A stretch of 5,265 nucleotides of DNA from Pseudomonadales bacterium (GTDB lineage Bacteria > Pseudomonadota > Gammaproteobacteria > Steroidobacterales > Steroidobacteraceae): NCBI GenBank assembly GCA_020442965.1, contig JAGRJB010000018.1, positions 1 to 5,265 of the forward strand. The letters are read 5' to 3'. Below, piece by piece: positions 1 to 5,265 of this stretch; the stretch's first letter is position 1, and each line of letters starts with the position of its first letter. The notes below the pieces were generated by a model, which saw nothing but the letters and a program-made list of their open reading frames with translations, did no database searches and was not told where the DNA came from. Both the position numbers and the translations under genes were made by a program.

Positions 1-2
1 TC

Positions 3-62
3 AACGAGGTGGTGCGGCTACTGCGCAAGCGCATCGGAGTCGACCCAAGGAAGTCCTCATGA
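3..62 (+). CDS. 3' end of an unidentified upstream gene (19 codons)
   Basis: Reading from base 3, this frame gives 19 residues with alternating hydrophobic and basic character (it begins NEVVRLLRKRIGV) and stops at TGA 60-62. That stop shares four bases (ATGA, 59-62) with the ATG of the next gene, the same junction seen three times later in the window, which is the main reason to believe this frame is a real gene end. The tail looks like a basic amphipathic C-terminal helix. It is too short to assign to a family. It probably forms an operon with the SDR-like gene that follows. Confidence 0.6.
   Translation, partial: NEVVRLLRKRIGVDPRKSS
47..53 (+). promoter_or_regulatory. Shine-Dalgarno site that sets the SDR-like gene start
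   Basis: AAGGAAG lies with its AAGGA core (47-51) 7 nt before the ATG at 59. It is a strong, well-spaced ribosome binding site, so the hydrophobic leader of the next gene is very likely translated and is not an over-extended reading frame. Confidence 0.75.
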
Positions 63-979
63 AGCGACGACTGTTGTTTTTGTTGTTAGTCGGAATGCTG
101 TTGCCACCGATCGTCCCCGCTGTGCTTGACAACACCCAACCAGAGAGTTCGCAGCAGGCCGCGTGTCGCGGCATCCTGCTCTTCGGGGGTACCGGACGAT
201 TAGGCGCATCGATTGCGCGACTTCTCGCCTCGGCCGGCGAGCCGGTCACGGTTTTTAGGCGCTCGAGCTCACCGCAAGATCGGCTCGACGGGCTCAATGT
301 ACGCTACGTTGTCGGAGACCTGGCCGACGAGCGCAGCATCTCAGCGGCCTTCGATGCGCAACCATTTTGTGCGGCCATCGACGCCTCCGCTCAACGCGGC
401 GCGAGCAACAGCGTGCAGCACTTTTACGAGAACGCCGCTCGCTGGATCGTACAGAATGCCAAGCGTACCGGGGTACGCCAGTTCATCCTGCATGGATCGA
501 TCGGCGCCGGCGACAATCGCGACGAAGTGCCAGCGCTGCGCGACGCGCCCGCCTCCGACCGGCTAATCGACAAAGGCCGTGCGGAGCAGGCGGTGATCGC
601 CGGTGGCGTTCCCTACACCATCATCCGCCACGGGCTCGTGCCTTACGACCCGCAACCGCCGGCAACCGGGCGCGCCTACCTGACACCAGACCTGACGACT
701 TGGGGCGAGATCACGCGCGACGATCTCGCCATCCTGACACTCGATGTGCTCGGCAATCCGGCACGTTTCAACCGAATCTACCACGCGATTGATCCACAGC
801 TTCGGCTCCGTCGCGATGCGGGCACGGATCTGCCGCGCAGCATCGGCGGGCCGTCGACAGACGAACGCAAAGCGGGCGCCACCGCCGTGCGCGGCGCGCG
901 CGACTCCGACGCTAAAAGCGAGCCCGCTCACAGCGATACGCAAACGACTACCGACCAACCAGACCCCGGCCAGCCTTAG
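59..979 (+). CDS. NmrA/SDR-like NAD(P)-binding protein with an N-terminal export signal
   Basis: This 306-residue protein has an atypical-SDR Rossmann fold. The glycine-rich dinucleotide loop GGTGRLG (residues 43-49) follows a first beta strand (GILLF). An Arg pair after strand 2 (R67-R68) suggests NADP preference, and GDLAD (86-90) matches the adenine-contacting loop. LHGSIGA (144-150), a Lys in a DKGRAEQ helix (172), YTIIRHG (186-192) and ITRDDLA (218-224) match the usual order in NAD(P)H-binding NmrA-like proteins. No classical YxxxK pair is seen, so it may be a reductase, a sensor or a chaperone; the substrate is unknown. Residues 1-22 are a textbook signal sequence: MKRR, then a Leu-rich core, then VPA with likely cleavage near residue 21. 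There is no twin-arginine motif and no good lipobox. Residues about 251-306 form a polar, Asp/Thr/Pro-rich tail that looks disordered. The start is supported by AAGGA at 47-51. The gene overlaps the preceding gene by ATGA and converges on the minus-strand gene ending at 1071. Confidence 0.88.
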   Translation: MKRRLLFLLLVGMLLPPIVPAVLDNTQPESSQQAACRGILLFGGTGRLGASIARLLASAGEPVTVFRRSSSPQDRLDGLNVRYVVGDLADERSISAAFDAQPFCAAIDASAQRGASNSVQHFYENAARWIVQNAKRTGVRQFILHGSIGAGDNRDEVPALRDAPASDRLIDKGRAEQAVIAGGVPYTIIRHGLVPYDPQPPATGRAYLTPDLTTWGEITRDDLAILTLDVLGNPARFNRIYHAIDPQLRLRRDAGTDLPRSIGGPSTDERKAGATAVRGARDSDAKSEPAHSDTQTTTDQPDPGQP

Positions 980-1070
980 GCGCTACGGGTACGCTGCGAT
1001 GTACAGCAAGACGGAACGCGTGCCGACGAGCAAAAGGCTTCGGCTCAACCTGGGCTGTTCGGCTTGCGCG
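980..1070. other. Convergent intergenic gap, no clear terminator
   Basis: This gap separates two convergent genes, where a bidirectional terminator would be expected. The best structure is an interrupted hairpin: GCCGA (1022-1026) pairs with TCGGC (1040-1044), with an inner AGC/GCT pair around an AAAAG loop. Neither strand has a T-tract after it, so intrinsic termination is not supported. Confidence 0.4.
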
Positions 1071-1601
1071 TCAAGTAACTAGTATTCCCGGGCGCAGAAC
1101 TTTGGCGAGCGCCGCTTCTCCCGCGTCATCCGGATCCGAATTTTGTCGTTCGCTTTTGTGTCTGCGACGTTGACTGAGCACGGGGATCGGATCAAACGTC
1201 GACCAGACTGGTAGCGACGACAGTAACGCGGCGGCCAACGCACCACCGCGCAGCAGCCATGCGACCATACCGGCACTAAACACCACGCCGCTCCCGATGA
1301 TGACGCGCTGCTGTACGTCGACTGCTTGCAGCGTCTCGGAGACCGAATCCCGGTATACGGTCAACGATCGTCGCAAGTCGTCTACTACCTGGTTCTGCAG
1401 AAGCTCCTGCAGGAAAGAGAAATCCGACTGAGCGCTCATGGAGACCCAACGGTCGATCTCATACTTGCTGTTCACGTCAATGTCAGACGCCCAGCGACGA
1501 ACGATTGCCAGTTTCTCGGCAGTGGTCTCACGCACGAATCTTGCGAGCGGCGTTTCGAGCGTAGGATCTGAGGTATGTGCCAGTTCCTGGAACGAAGACA
1601 A
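1071..1601 (-). CDS. Hypothetical single-pass membrane protein, possibly the C-terminal remnant of a larger surface protein
   Basis: The frame encodes 176 residues from a TTG at 1599-1601 to TGA at 1071-1073. Residues 1-98 are soluble and helical, rich in Asp, Glu, Arg and Gln, with possible coiled coil around 60-95. Residues 99-117 (starting RVIIGSGVVF) form one hydrophobic membrane segment. Next comes LLRGGALAAALLSSLPVW (116-133) and FDPIPVL (136-142), then an Arg/Lys-rich stretch (145-152) and a polar tail. From memory, this segment plus an RGG..L..SLLSSLP-W..-DP-PVL motif recurs at the C-termini of long tandem-repeat or cadherin-like proteobacterial proteins; that is recollection and has not been checked. 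The start is uncertain: TTG has no usable ribosome site, the frame stays open upstream to 1703 without ATG or GTG, and Met56 (codon at 1436-1438) is an alternative. The reading reads naturally on both sides of the TTG, which suggests the frame once continued. It may be a pseudogene fragment. Confidence 0.6.
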   Translation of the reverse strand: MSSFQELAHTSDPTLETPLARFVRETTAEKLAIVRRWASDIDVNSKYEIDRWVSMSAQSDFSFLQELLQNQVVDDLRRSLTVYRDSVSETLQAVDVQQRVIIGSGVVFSAGMVAWLLRGGALAAALLSSLPVWSTFDPIPVLSQRRRHKSERQNSDPDDAGEAALAKVLRPGILVT

Positions 1602-1628
1602 ATCCGTGAATACCGAATTTACGGCGCT

Positions 1629-1663
1629 TTCGGAGTCGCGGCTGGGAGTCCCGCGACTCAGAA
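1629..1663. repeat. Long inverted repeat / hairpin
   Basis: The left arm 1629-1641 and right arm 1651-1663 are complementary over 13 bp with a single mismatch (1632/1660), including a perfect 9-bp GC-rich core (GAGTCGCGG with CCGCGACTC), around a 9-nt loop. No T-tract follows on either strand, so it is not a standard intrinsic terminator. It lies 28-62 nt upstream of the assumed TTG start of the minus-strand gene. It could be a REP-like element, an attenuating structure, or the scar of a mobile element. Confidence 0.7.
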
Positions 1664-1768
1664 TTCCACCCGGCGGCCCTTGCCTGGCCGGCGGGCGCGC
1701 TCACAACTTCAGATTCTCGGTTTGCGATGCGCGTCACGTCGCAGCGCTCAAGTTTCCGCCTACGCTAC

Positions 1769-1790
1769 CGAACGGGTCACGTCCCGTTCG
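1769..1790. repeat. Perfect 8-bp inverted repeat / hairpin
   Basis: CGAACGGG (1769-1776) and CCCGTTCG (1783-1790) are perfectly complementary around a 6-nt loop, TCACGT. No T-tract follows on either strand. As with the hairpin at 1629-1663, the right arm is followed almost at once by AATTCCA (1792-1798 here, 1662-1668 there), hinting that the two belong to one repeat family. Confidence 0.65.
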
Positions 1791-1945
1791 AAATTCCAGG
1801 AAACTCAAGCCGCCTTGCTGCGGCCGCCGCACCGCTCAGGAGCTGATCCACGGTCGGCCAGGATCTAGCGTCCGACTCATGCGCCGCGATCCGCGGGCCA
1901 ACGGGGCCTTCGGGTGTACCAATAGAGGTGTTGCATCCCACACGC

Positions 1946-1974
1946 TTGACCAATTATCTGCCGGGGCAGACACT
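1946..1974 (+). promoter_or_regulatory. Possible sigma-70 promoter of the MarR-led efflux operon
   Basis: TTGACC (1946-1951) matches five of six bases of the -35 consensus. At a 17-bp spacing it is followed by GACACT (1969-1974), a weak -10 match with three of six bases. Position is right for driving the gene at 2001, with a short leader of roughly 20 nt. The -10 is poor, so the assignment is tentative. Confidence 0.3.
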
Positions 1975-1982
1975 GTCTCTGC
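1966..1982. promoter_or_regulatory. Candidate operator palindrome for the MarR-type regulator
   Basis: AGACA-C-TGTCT (1968-1978) is a perfect palindrome with 5-bp arms. A second, offset pairing of GCAGA (1966-1970) and TCTGC (1978-1982) surrounds it. The element covers the possible -10 and ends 18 nt before the GTG start. MarR-family proteins bind such short inverted repeats as dimers and commonly repress their own operon. That this protein binds here is inferred from position only. Confidence 0.4.
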
Positions 1983-2000
1983 AGTTTTCTGGATCGTATC

Positions 2001-2522
2001 GTGGCGCAATACTTTTACCGAAAGAATAACTTCACGGCGCGCAAATCAGTCGGCTATCTGATCCGCCGACTGAACAATCTGATGATGCCGCAAGCCCAGG
2101 CGCGCTTTGCGGATGCAGATCTCACGTTAACGCACTGGATCGCGTTGCTGTCGTTGCGCGACAGCGTTGCGCGCACCTGTTCGGATATCGCCCGCCATCT
2201 GGGCCATGACACGGGCGCCACCACCCGGTTGATCGATCAGCTCGAATCGCGCGGCCTGGTGCTGCGACGTCGCGACGATAACGACCGCCGCATCGTCAAT
2301 TTGACCTTGACCGCTGCCGGACGGATCGCGAGCGCCGAGCTGACGCCGCGCGTCATACAGTATTGGAACGACATGCTCGCGAACTTCACGGCAGCGGAAG
2401 CGACCACCCTCATCGAACTGCTCGCCCGCCTGCTGACACGCATGGAGGCGGAGCCGACCTCGACAGCGGAACGGCCGCAGCCACAACCGCCGCCGAAACA
2501 TCGCGCGCGGAAGCGCAAATGA
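2001..2522 (+). CDS. MarR-family winged-helix transcriptional regulator of the efflux operon
   Basis: This 173-residue protein has the MarR layout. The N-terminal dimerisation helix includes SVGYLIRRLNNL (16-27). LTLTHWIALLSL (41-52) leads into the recognition helix-turn-helix CSDIARHLGHDTGATTRLID (60-79), followed by QLESRGLVLRR and the wing RRRDDNDRRIVNLTLT (89-104) with the conserved Asp-Arg signature. C-terminal dimerisation helices follow to about residue 150. Residues 151-173 form a Pro-rich tail ending in a basic KHRARKRK cluster, longer than in most relatives. GTG 2001 is the first plausible start after an in-frame stop at 1947-1949; a weak GGA (1991-1993) lies 7 nt upstream, and starting later at the Met pair (28-29) would remove the first helix. 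Being first in the operon, it is probably an autorepressor that releases DNA on binding a toxic or phenolic ligand, as EmrR/MprA-type proteins do. The ligand cannot be told from sequence. Confidence 0.93.
   Translation: MAQYFYRKNNFTARKSVGYLIRRLNNLMMPQAQARFADADLTLTHWIALLSLRDSVARTCSDIARHLGHDTGATTRLIDQLESRGLVLRRRDDNDRRIVNLTLTAAGRIASAELTPRVIQYWNDMLANFTAAEATTLIELLARLLTRMEAEPTSTAERPQPQPPPKHRARKRK
2509..2522 (+). promoter_or_regulatory. Ribosome site and ATGA coupling junction before the outer-membrane gene
   Basis: GGAAG (2509-2513) lies 5 nt before ATG 2519, inside the last codons of the regulator, and the regulator's TGA (2520-2522) overlaps that ATG. This fixes the downstream start at 2519, although the reading frame itself is open further upstream. 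It suggests reinitiation or coupled translation. Confidence 0.7.
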
Positions 2523-3970
2523 AACTGCGTCGCTGTGTCAGGCTAACAGTCCTTCGGCTAACAGCGACGTGGCTGACGAGCATCGCACTGACGGCATGCG
2601 TGAGCGTACCGAACACCGCGGTGAGGGAATCGCGATTGCGGCCAGAGGATCTCGGGCTGACAGGCGCAACGACAGCCGCGTTCAGCGACAGCTGGTGGCA
2701 GGCCTACGGCGACCCGCAACTCGACGCCCTGATCGAGCAGGCCCTGCATGGCAGTCCCACGCTGGCCGCAGTACTGGCACGCCTGCACCAGGCGCAGGCC
2801 GGGCTGGCTGCAAGCCACGCGGCGAGTTACCCCCAGATTTCCGCGGCTGCGAACGAACAGCGCCAGCGACTCAGCGGCAGCTACATCATCCCACCGCCTT
2901 ATGGCGGCTCGACGCAATGGCTCGGCACGGTTCAGGCGAACCTCGAGTGGTCGCTCGATTTCTGGGGCCGACAATCGGCGCAGGTTGCGCTGGCGCGATC
3001 GTCGCTCGAAGCCGCAGCGCTCGATGCCAACGCGGCACGACTGGCTGTGTCGGCGGCCGTCACACGTGCCTACATCGATCTCGCACGCGCCTATACCCTG
3101 CGCGATCTCGCCGTCGAGACGATCACCCAACGCGCCGACATACTCGCACTGACTAACACACGTGTGCGTAATGGCCTCGAAAGCGGTGCTGCGCAGAAGA
3201 ATGCCGAGGCCCTGCTCGCACTCGCGCGCATGGATCGCGTGCGTGCCGATGCCGATGTGGAACTTGCTGGCCATCAAGTCGCGGCGCTGATCGGCCGCGG
3301 CGCGGAGGCCTACGCGACGTTCACCCCACCGCAGTTGAATCCCGACGCCATCGCTTTGCCGCGCGTGCTGCCGGCCGATCTGCTGGCACGGCGCGCCGAC
3401 GTTCAGGCCGCACGCGCGCGCATCGATGCCGCGCTATCGGCTCGCGCGGTGGTGCGTGCAAGGTTCTATCCGAACATCAACCTCGCCGCATTTGCGGGAT
3501 GGTCGGCGATCGGTCTCGGCGCGATGTTCGAAGCTCCCGCTCGGACCTACGGCGTTGGACCGGCCATCAACCTGCCGATTTTCGACGCTGGCCTGCTGCG
3601 CGCGCAGTACGCTGGCGCAACAGCATCCCTCGACGCGGCCGTGGTCGACTACAACGGCGCCGTGATCGAAGCGGTACGCCAGACCGCCGATGCGTTGACC
3701 CAACTGCGCGCGCTCGGCGAACAATCGTCCGAGCAGCGCGTCGCGCTCGATGCCGCGCGGCAGAGTTTTCAGTTGGCCCAAACTCGCTATCACAACGGTC
3801 TCACTACTCAACTCAGTGTGTTGGACGCCGAGAGCACGCTGCTGCAGGCCAGGACGCGCGCGGCCACGCTGAGCGCCGACGTCGCGTCCCGACGGGTGGC
3901 GCTGTTAGCCGCCGTCGGCGGTGGCTTCGATCTCGGCACGCCACAACCCATTCAGGAAATCCCGCAATGA
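2519..3970 (+). CDS. NodT-family outer-membrane efflux lipoprotein (TolC-like channel)
   Basis: This 483-residue protein is the outer-membrane exit duct of the pump. It has a lipoprotein signal peptide: a basic N-terminus with Arg4, Arg5 and Arg8, a hydrophobic core, then the lipobox LTAC with lipidated Cys27. Family hallmarks follow: SWWQAYGDPQLDALIEQAL (58-76, with the D-P-L-L-I-A pattern), YPQISAAANEQ (104-114), and WSLDFWGR (144-151). The second repeat opens with LPADLLARRADVQAARARI (284-302), followed by FYPNINLAAFAGW (316-328) and GPAINLPIFDAG (347-358). The two repeats, about 62-255 and 285-465, form paired outer-membrane strands and long periplasmic helices, and three copies make the channel. 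Length is normal. The start at 2519 is chosen because it gives the lipoprotein signal and a well-placed GGAAG. It overlaps its neighbours by 4 nt on each side. Genes of this type often sit beside EmrA/EmrB pairs in beta- and gammaproteobacteria. Confidence 0.95.
   Translation: MKLRRCVRLTVLRLTATWLTSIALTACVSVPNTAVRESRLRPEDLGLTGATTAAFSDSWWQAYGDPQLDALIEQALHGSPTLAAVLARLHQAQAGLAASHAASYPQISAAANEQRQRLSGSYIIPPPYGGSTQWLGTVQANLEWSLDFWGRQSAQVALARSSLEAAALDANAARLAVSAAVTRAYIDLARAYTLRDLAVETITQRADILALTNTRVRNGLESGAAQKNAEALLALARMDRVRADADVELAGHQVAALIGRGAEAYATFTPPQLNPDAIALPRVLPADLLARRADVQAARARIDAALSARAVVRARFYPNINLAAFAGWSAIGLGAMFEAPARTYGVGPAINLPIFDAGLLRAQYAGATASLDAAVVDYNGAVIEAVRQTADALTQLRALGEQSSEQRVALDAARQSFQLAQTRYHNGLTTQLSVLDAESTLLQARTRAATLSADVASRRVALLAAVGGGFDLGTPQPIQEIPQ
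3954..3970 (+). promoter_or_regulatory. Ribosome site and ATGA coupling junction before emrA
   Basis: AGGAA (3954-3958) lies 8 nt before ATG 3967. The previous gene's TGA (3968-3970) overlaps this ATG. The spacing and overlap pin the start, so the longer upstream open frame is not used. Confidence 0.75.
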
Positions 3971-5139
3971 CTGACACCGATACTGCAGGATCGGGCCATG
4001 CGCGCAATAAGCTGCGGCGACGCGGGCTGACAGCACTGGCATTCGTGGTGGTCGCGGGCGTCGTGGGCTGGGCTCTCTACTGGTTCCTCGATGCCAGATT
4101 CTACGAGACGACTAACGACGCTTATGTGGCAGGTGATCTTGTCGCGATCACGAGCCGTGAACCCGCGACGGTGCTCGCGATTCACGCTGACGACACCCAA
4201 TCGGTGCACCGCGGCCAGGTGCTCGTCGAACTCGATCCGGCGCGGGCGCAAGTGGCAATGCGGGCGGCGGAAGCCGACCTGGCGGCGACCGTACGCCGGG
4301 TGCGCGCGCAGTTCTCGAAAGTTGATCAATTCAGCGCGCAGATTGCCGCAGGACGCGTCCAGCTCGCGCAGGCGCAGGAAGATTACCGACGCCGCAAGGC
4401 CTCGGCTGAAGGCGGTGCCGTGTCTGCCGAAGAGATCCGTCACGCGCGGGATGCCGCAACCACCGCCCGCGCGGCGCTGCTGGCCACCGAGAGCCTGCGC
4501 AAACAAGCGCTGTCGCTGGTAGAAGGCACGTCTGACACCAATAATCCAGACGTACTGGCGGCGATCGCGAAAGTGCATGACGCCGCGATCACCCTCTCGC
4601 ACATGCACCTTAGAGCACCGGTCGACGGCGTGGTGGCAAAACGCGCCGTGCAGATCGGTCAGCAGGTGCCGGCTGGCGCTCCATTGATGGCCGTCGTGCC
4701 GCTCACCCGCGTGTGGGTCGATGCGAACTTCAAGGAAGGTCAGCTCAAAGACGTGCGTGTCGGTCAGCCTGCCACGATCGTTGCCGACATGTACGGCAGC
4801 AGCGTGACTTATCGTGGGCGGGTCGCAGGCCTGGGCGCCGGCACCGGCGCGGCGTTTGCACTCTTGCCAGCGCAGAACGCCTCCGGCAACTGGATCAAGA
4901 TCGTGCAACGCCTCCCAGTGCGCGTGGCTCTCGATACGGCGCAACTGCGCGACCATCCGTTGCGAGTCGGGCTCTCAGTCACGGTGAGCATCGACATCCG
5001 GGACACCACCGGGCCACTGATGTCACCCGCATCGCTAACGACAGACACGCGCGCAGAAGTCCGTGACGCGGAGACACAGGCTGAGCGCACGATTGCGCGA
5101 ATCCTGGGACAAAACAACGAAGCCGCGCCGCCGCCGTGA
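3967..5139 (+). CDS. emrA: EmrA-type HlyD-family periplasmic membrane-fusion (adaptor) protein
   Basis: This 390-residue adaptor bridges the inner-membrane transporter and the outer-membrane duct. A short basic cytoplasmic end (14-19) precedes a single anchor helix (about 21-41, ALAFVVVAGVVGWALYWFL). The family motif TNDAYV (49-54) follows. The first lipoyl half is 60-90, ending GQVLVELDPARAQ. Residues 91-212 form an alpha-helical hairpin rich in Ala, Arg and Gln. The second lipoyl half, LRAPVDGVVAKRAVQIGQQV (215-234), leads into PLMAVVPLTRVWVDANFKEGQL (239-260) and a beta-barrel domain. GLGAGTGAAFALLPAQNASG (288-307), followed by NWIKIVQRLPVRV, is a hallmark of EmrA/FarA. A polar Ala/Pro tail closes the protein. 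Length matches the family. The gene is ATGA-coupled to the NodT-type gene before it and GTGA-coupled to the transporter after it. The symbol reflects family, and the drug substrate is unknown. Confidence 0.95.
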   Translation: MTDTDTAGSGHARNKLRRRGLTALAFVVVAGVVGWALYWFLDARFYETTNDAYVAGDLVAITSREPATVLAIHADDTQSVHRGQVLVELDPARAQVAMRAAEADLAATVRRVRAQFSKVDQFSAQIAAGRVQLAQAQEDYRRRKASAEGGAVSAEEIRHARDAATTARAALLATESLRKQALSLVEGTSDTNNPDVLAAIAKVHDAAITLSHMHLRAPVDGVVAKRAVQIGQQVPAGAPLMAVVPLTRVWVDANFKEGQLKDVRVGQPATIVADMYGSSVTYRGRVAGLGAGTGAAFALLPAQNASGNWIKIVQRLPVRVALDTAQLRDHPLRVGLSVTVSIDIRDTTGPLMSPASLTTDTRAEVRDAETQAERTIARILGQNNEAAPPP

Positions 5140-5265
5140 ACCAGGCGCGCGCGCCGCAGGAACCCGCGCCGCTACGCGGCGGCCCGCTTGCATTGACCGC
5201 TGTTGCATTGGCGTTAGGCACGTTCATCCAAGTGCTCGACACGACCATTGCCAACGTATCGTTGG
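5136..5265 (+). CDS. emrB: EmrB-type DHA2 major facilitator multidrug transporter, 5' part only
   Basis: The first 43 codons are visible; the gene runs off the right edge. It begins with GTG at 5136, and the preceding stop TGA (5137-5139) shares GTGA with it. A short polar Ala/Pro/Gln-rich end leads into the first membrane helix (from about PLALTAVALALGTFIQV), then VLDTTIANVSL. This last motif is the helix-1 signature (LDxTIxNVALP) of 14-helix DHA2 drug:proton antiporters such as EmrB, HsrA and FarB. No good ribosome site precedes the GTG, so expression should depend on coupling to emrA. Only the start can be judged, so family is well supported but substrate is not. Confidence 0.92.
   Translation, partial: MNQARAPQEPAPLRGGPLALTAVALALGTFIQVLDTTIANVSL

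Larger units (their letters stand above)
1602..2000. other. Intergenic region with hairpins and the efflux-operon control region
   Basis: No convincing intact gene lies here. A + strand open frame from 1438 crosses much of it, but its product is rich in Arg, Ser and Cys, has no recognisable fold, and lies antisense to the minus-strand gene. On the minus strand, 1953-1780 is open for 58 codons with an Ala/Pro-rich reading but has no start codon context and ends in TGA, with TAG soon after. This could be a relic of the gene to the left. The left half carries two strong inverted repeats (1629-1663 and 1769-1790). The right end (about 1925-2000) presumably holds the promoter of the MarR-led operon. 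Confidence 0.5.

Noticed and set aside
1022..1044. Hairpin between the convergent genes as an intrinsic terminator
   Set aside because: The stem is interrupted by a bulge and no T-tract follows on either strand.
1528..1737. Small minus-strand open frame of 69 codons
   Set aside because: No domain, a GTG start without a ribosome site, and a large overlap with the minus-strand gene; at most it is a frameshifted relic of that gene.
1783..1798. Possible tRNA T-arm (GTTCGAA) after the second hairpin
   Set aside because: The conserved C after the T-loop is missing, the bases around it do not form the T stem, and no anticodon or acceptor arm can be built.
1438..2061. A 207-codon + strand open frame crossing the minus-strand gene and the intergenic region
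   Set aside because: The translation is Arg/Ser/Cys-rich with no recognisable domain, it lies opposite the better-supported minus-strand gene, and it overlaps the MarR start in another frame.
3952..4956. A 334-codon minus-strand open frame opposite emrA
   Set aside because: It is a His/Arg-rich antisense shadow of a GC-rich gene; the + strand product has every EmrA hallmark.

Overview
The window looks like chromosomal DNA from a GC-rich proteobacterium, most likely beta or gamma; this rests on base composition, Shine-Dalgarno sites and the protein families, and the genus cannot be told. The best-supported content is a multidrug-efflux operon on the + strand from about 2001 to the right edge: a MarR-family regulator, a NodT-type outer-membrane lipoprotein, an EmrA-type membrane-fusion protein, and the first 43 codons of an EmrB-type DHA2 major facilitator transporter. 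Together they would make a tripartite pump across both membranes. The three junctions inside this operon are 4-nt stop/start overlaps (ATGA, ATGA, GTGA), so regulator and pump should be translated as a coupled unit. A short palindrome lies between a possible -35 element and the regulator start and is a candidate autoregulatory operator.

The left part (1-979) holds the last 19 codons of an unidentified gene, overlapping by ATGA with an NmrA/SDR-like NAD(P)-binding protein. That protein starts with a strong hydrophobic leader and ends in a long polar tail. An export signal on a nucleotide-binding Rossmann protein is unusual.

Between the two operons, a minus-strand reading frame (1071-1601) converges on the SDR gene. 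It encodes a protein with one membrane segment followed by a Leu/Gly-rich stretch ending in a Pro-Trp and Asp-Pro motif. From memory, this resembles the C-terminal end of much larger repeat-type surface proteins, and the frame has no convincing start, so it may be a remnant. The 1602-2000 stretch has no convincing intact gene. It carries two strong hairpins, each followed by AATTCCA, and the presumed control region of the efflux operon.
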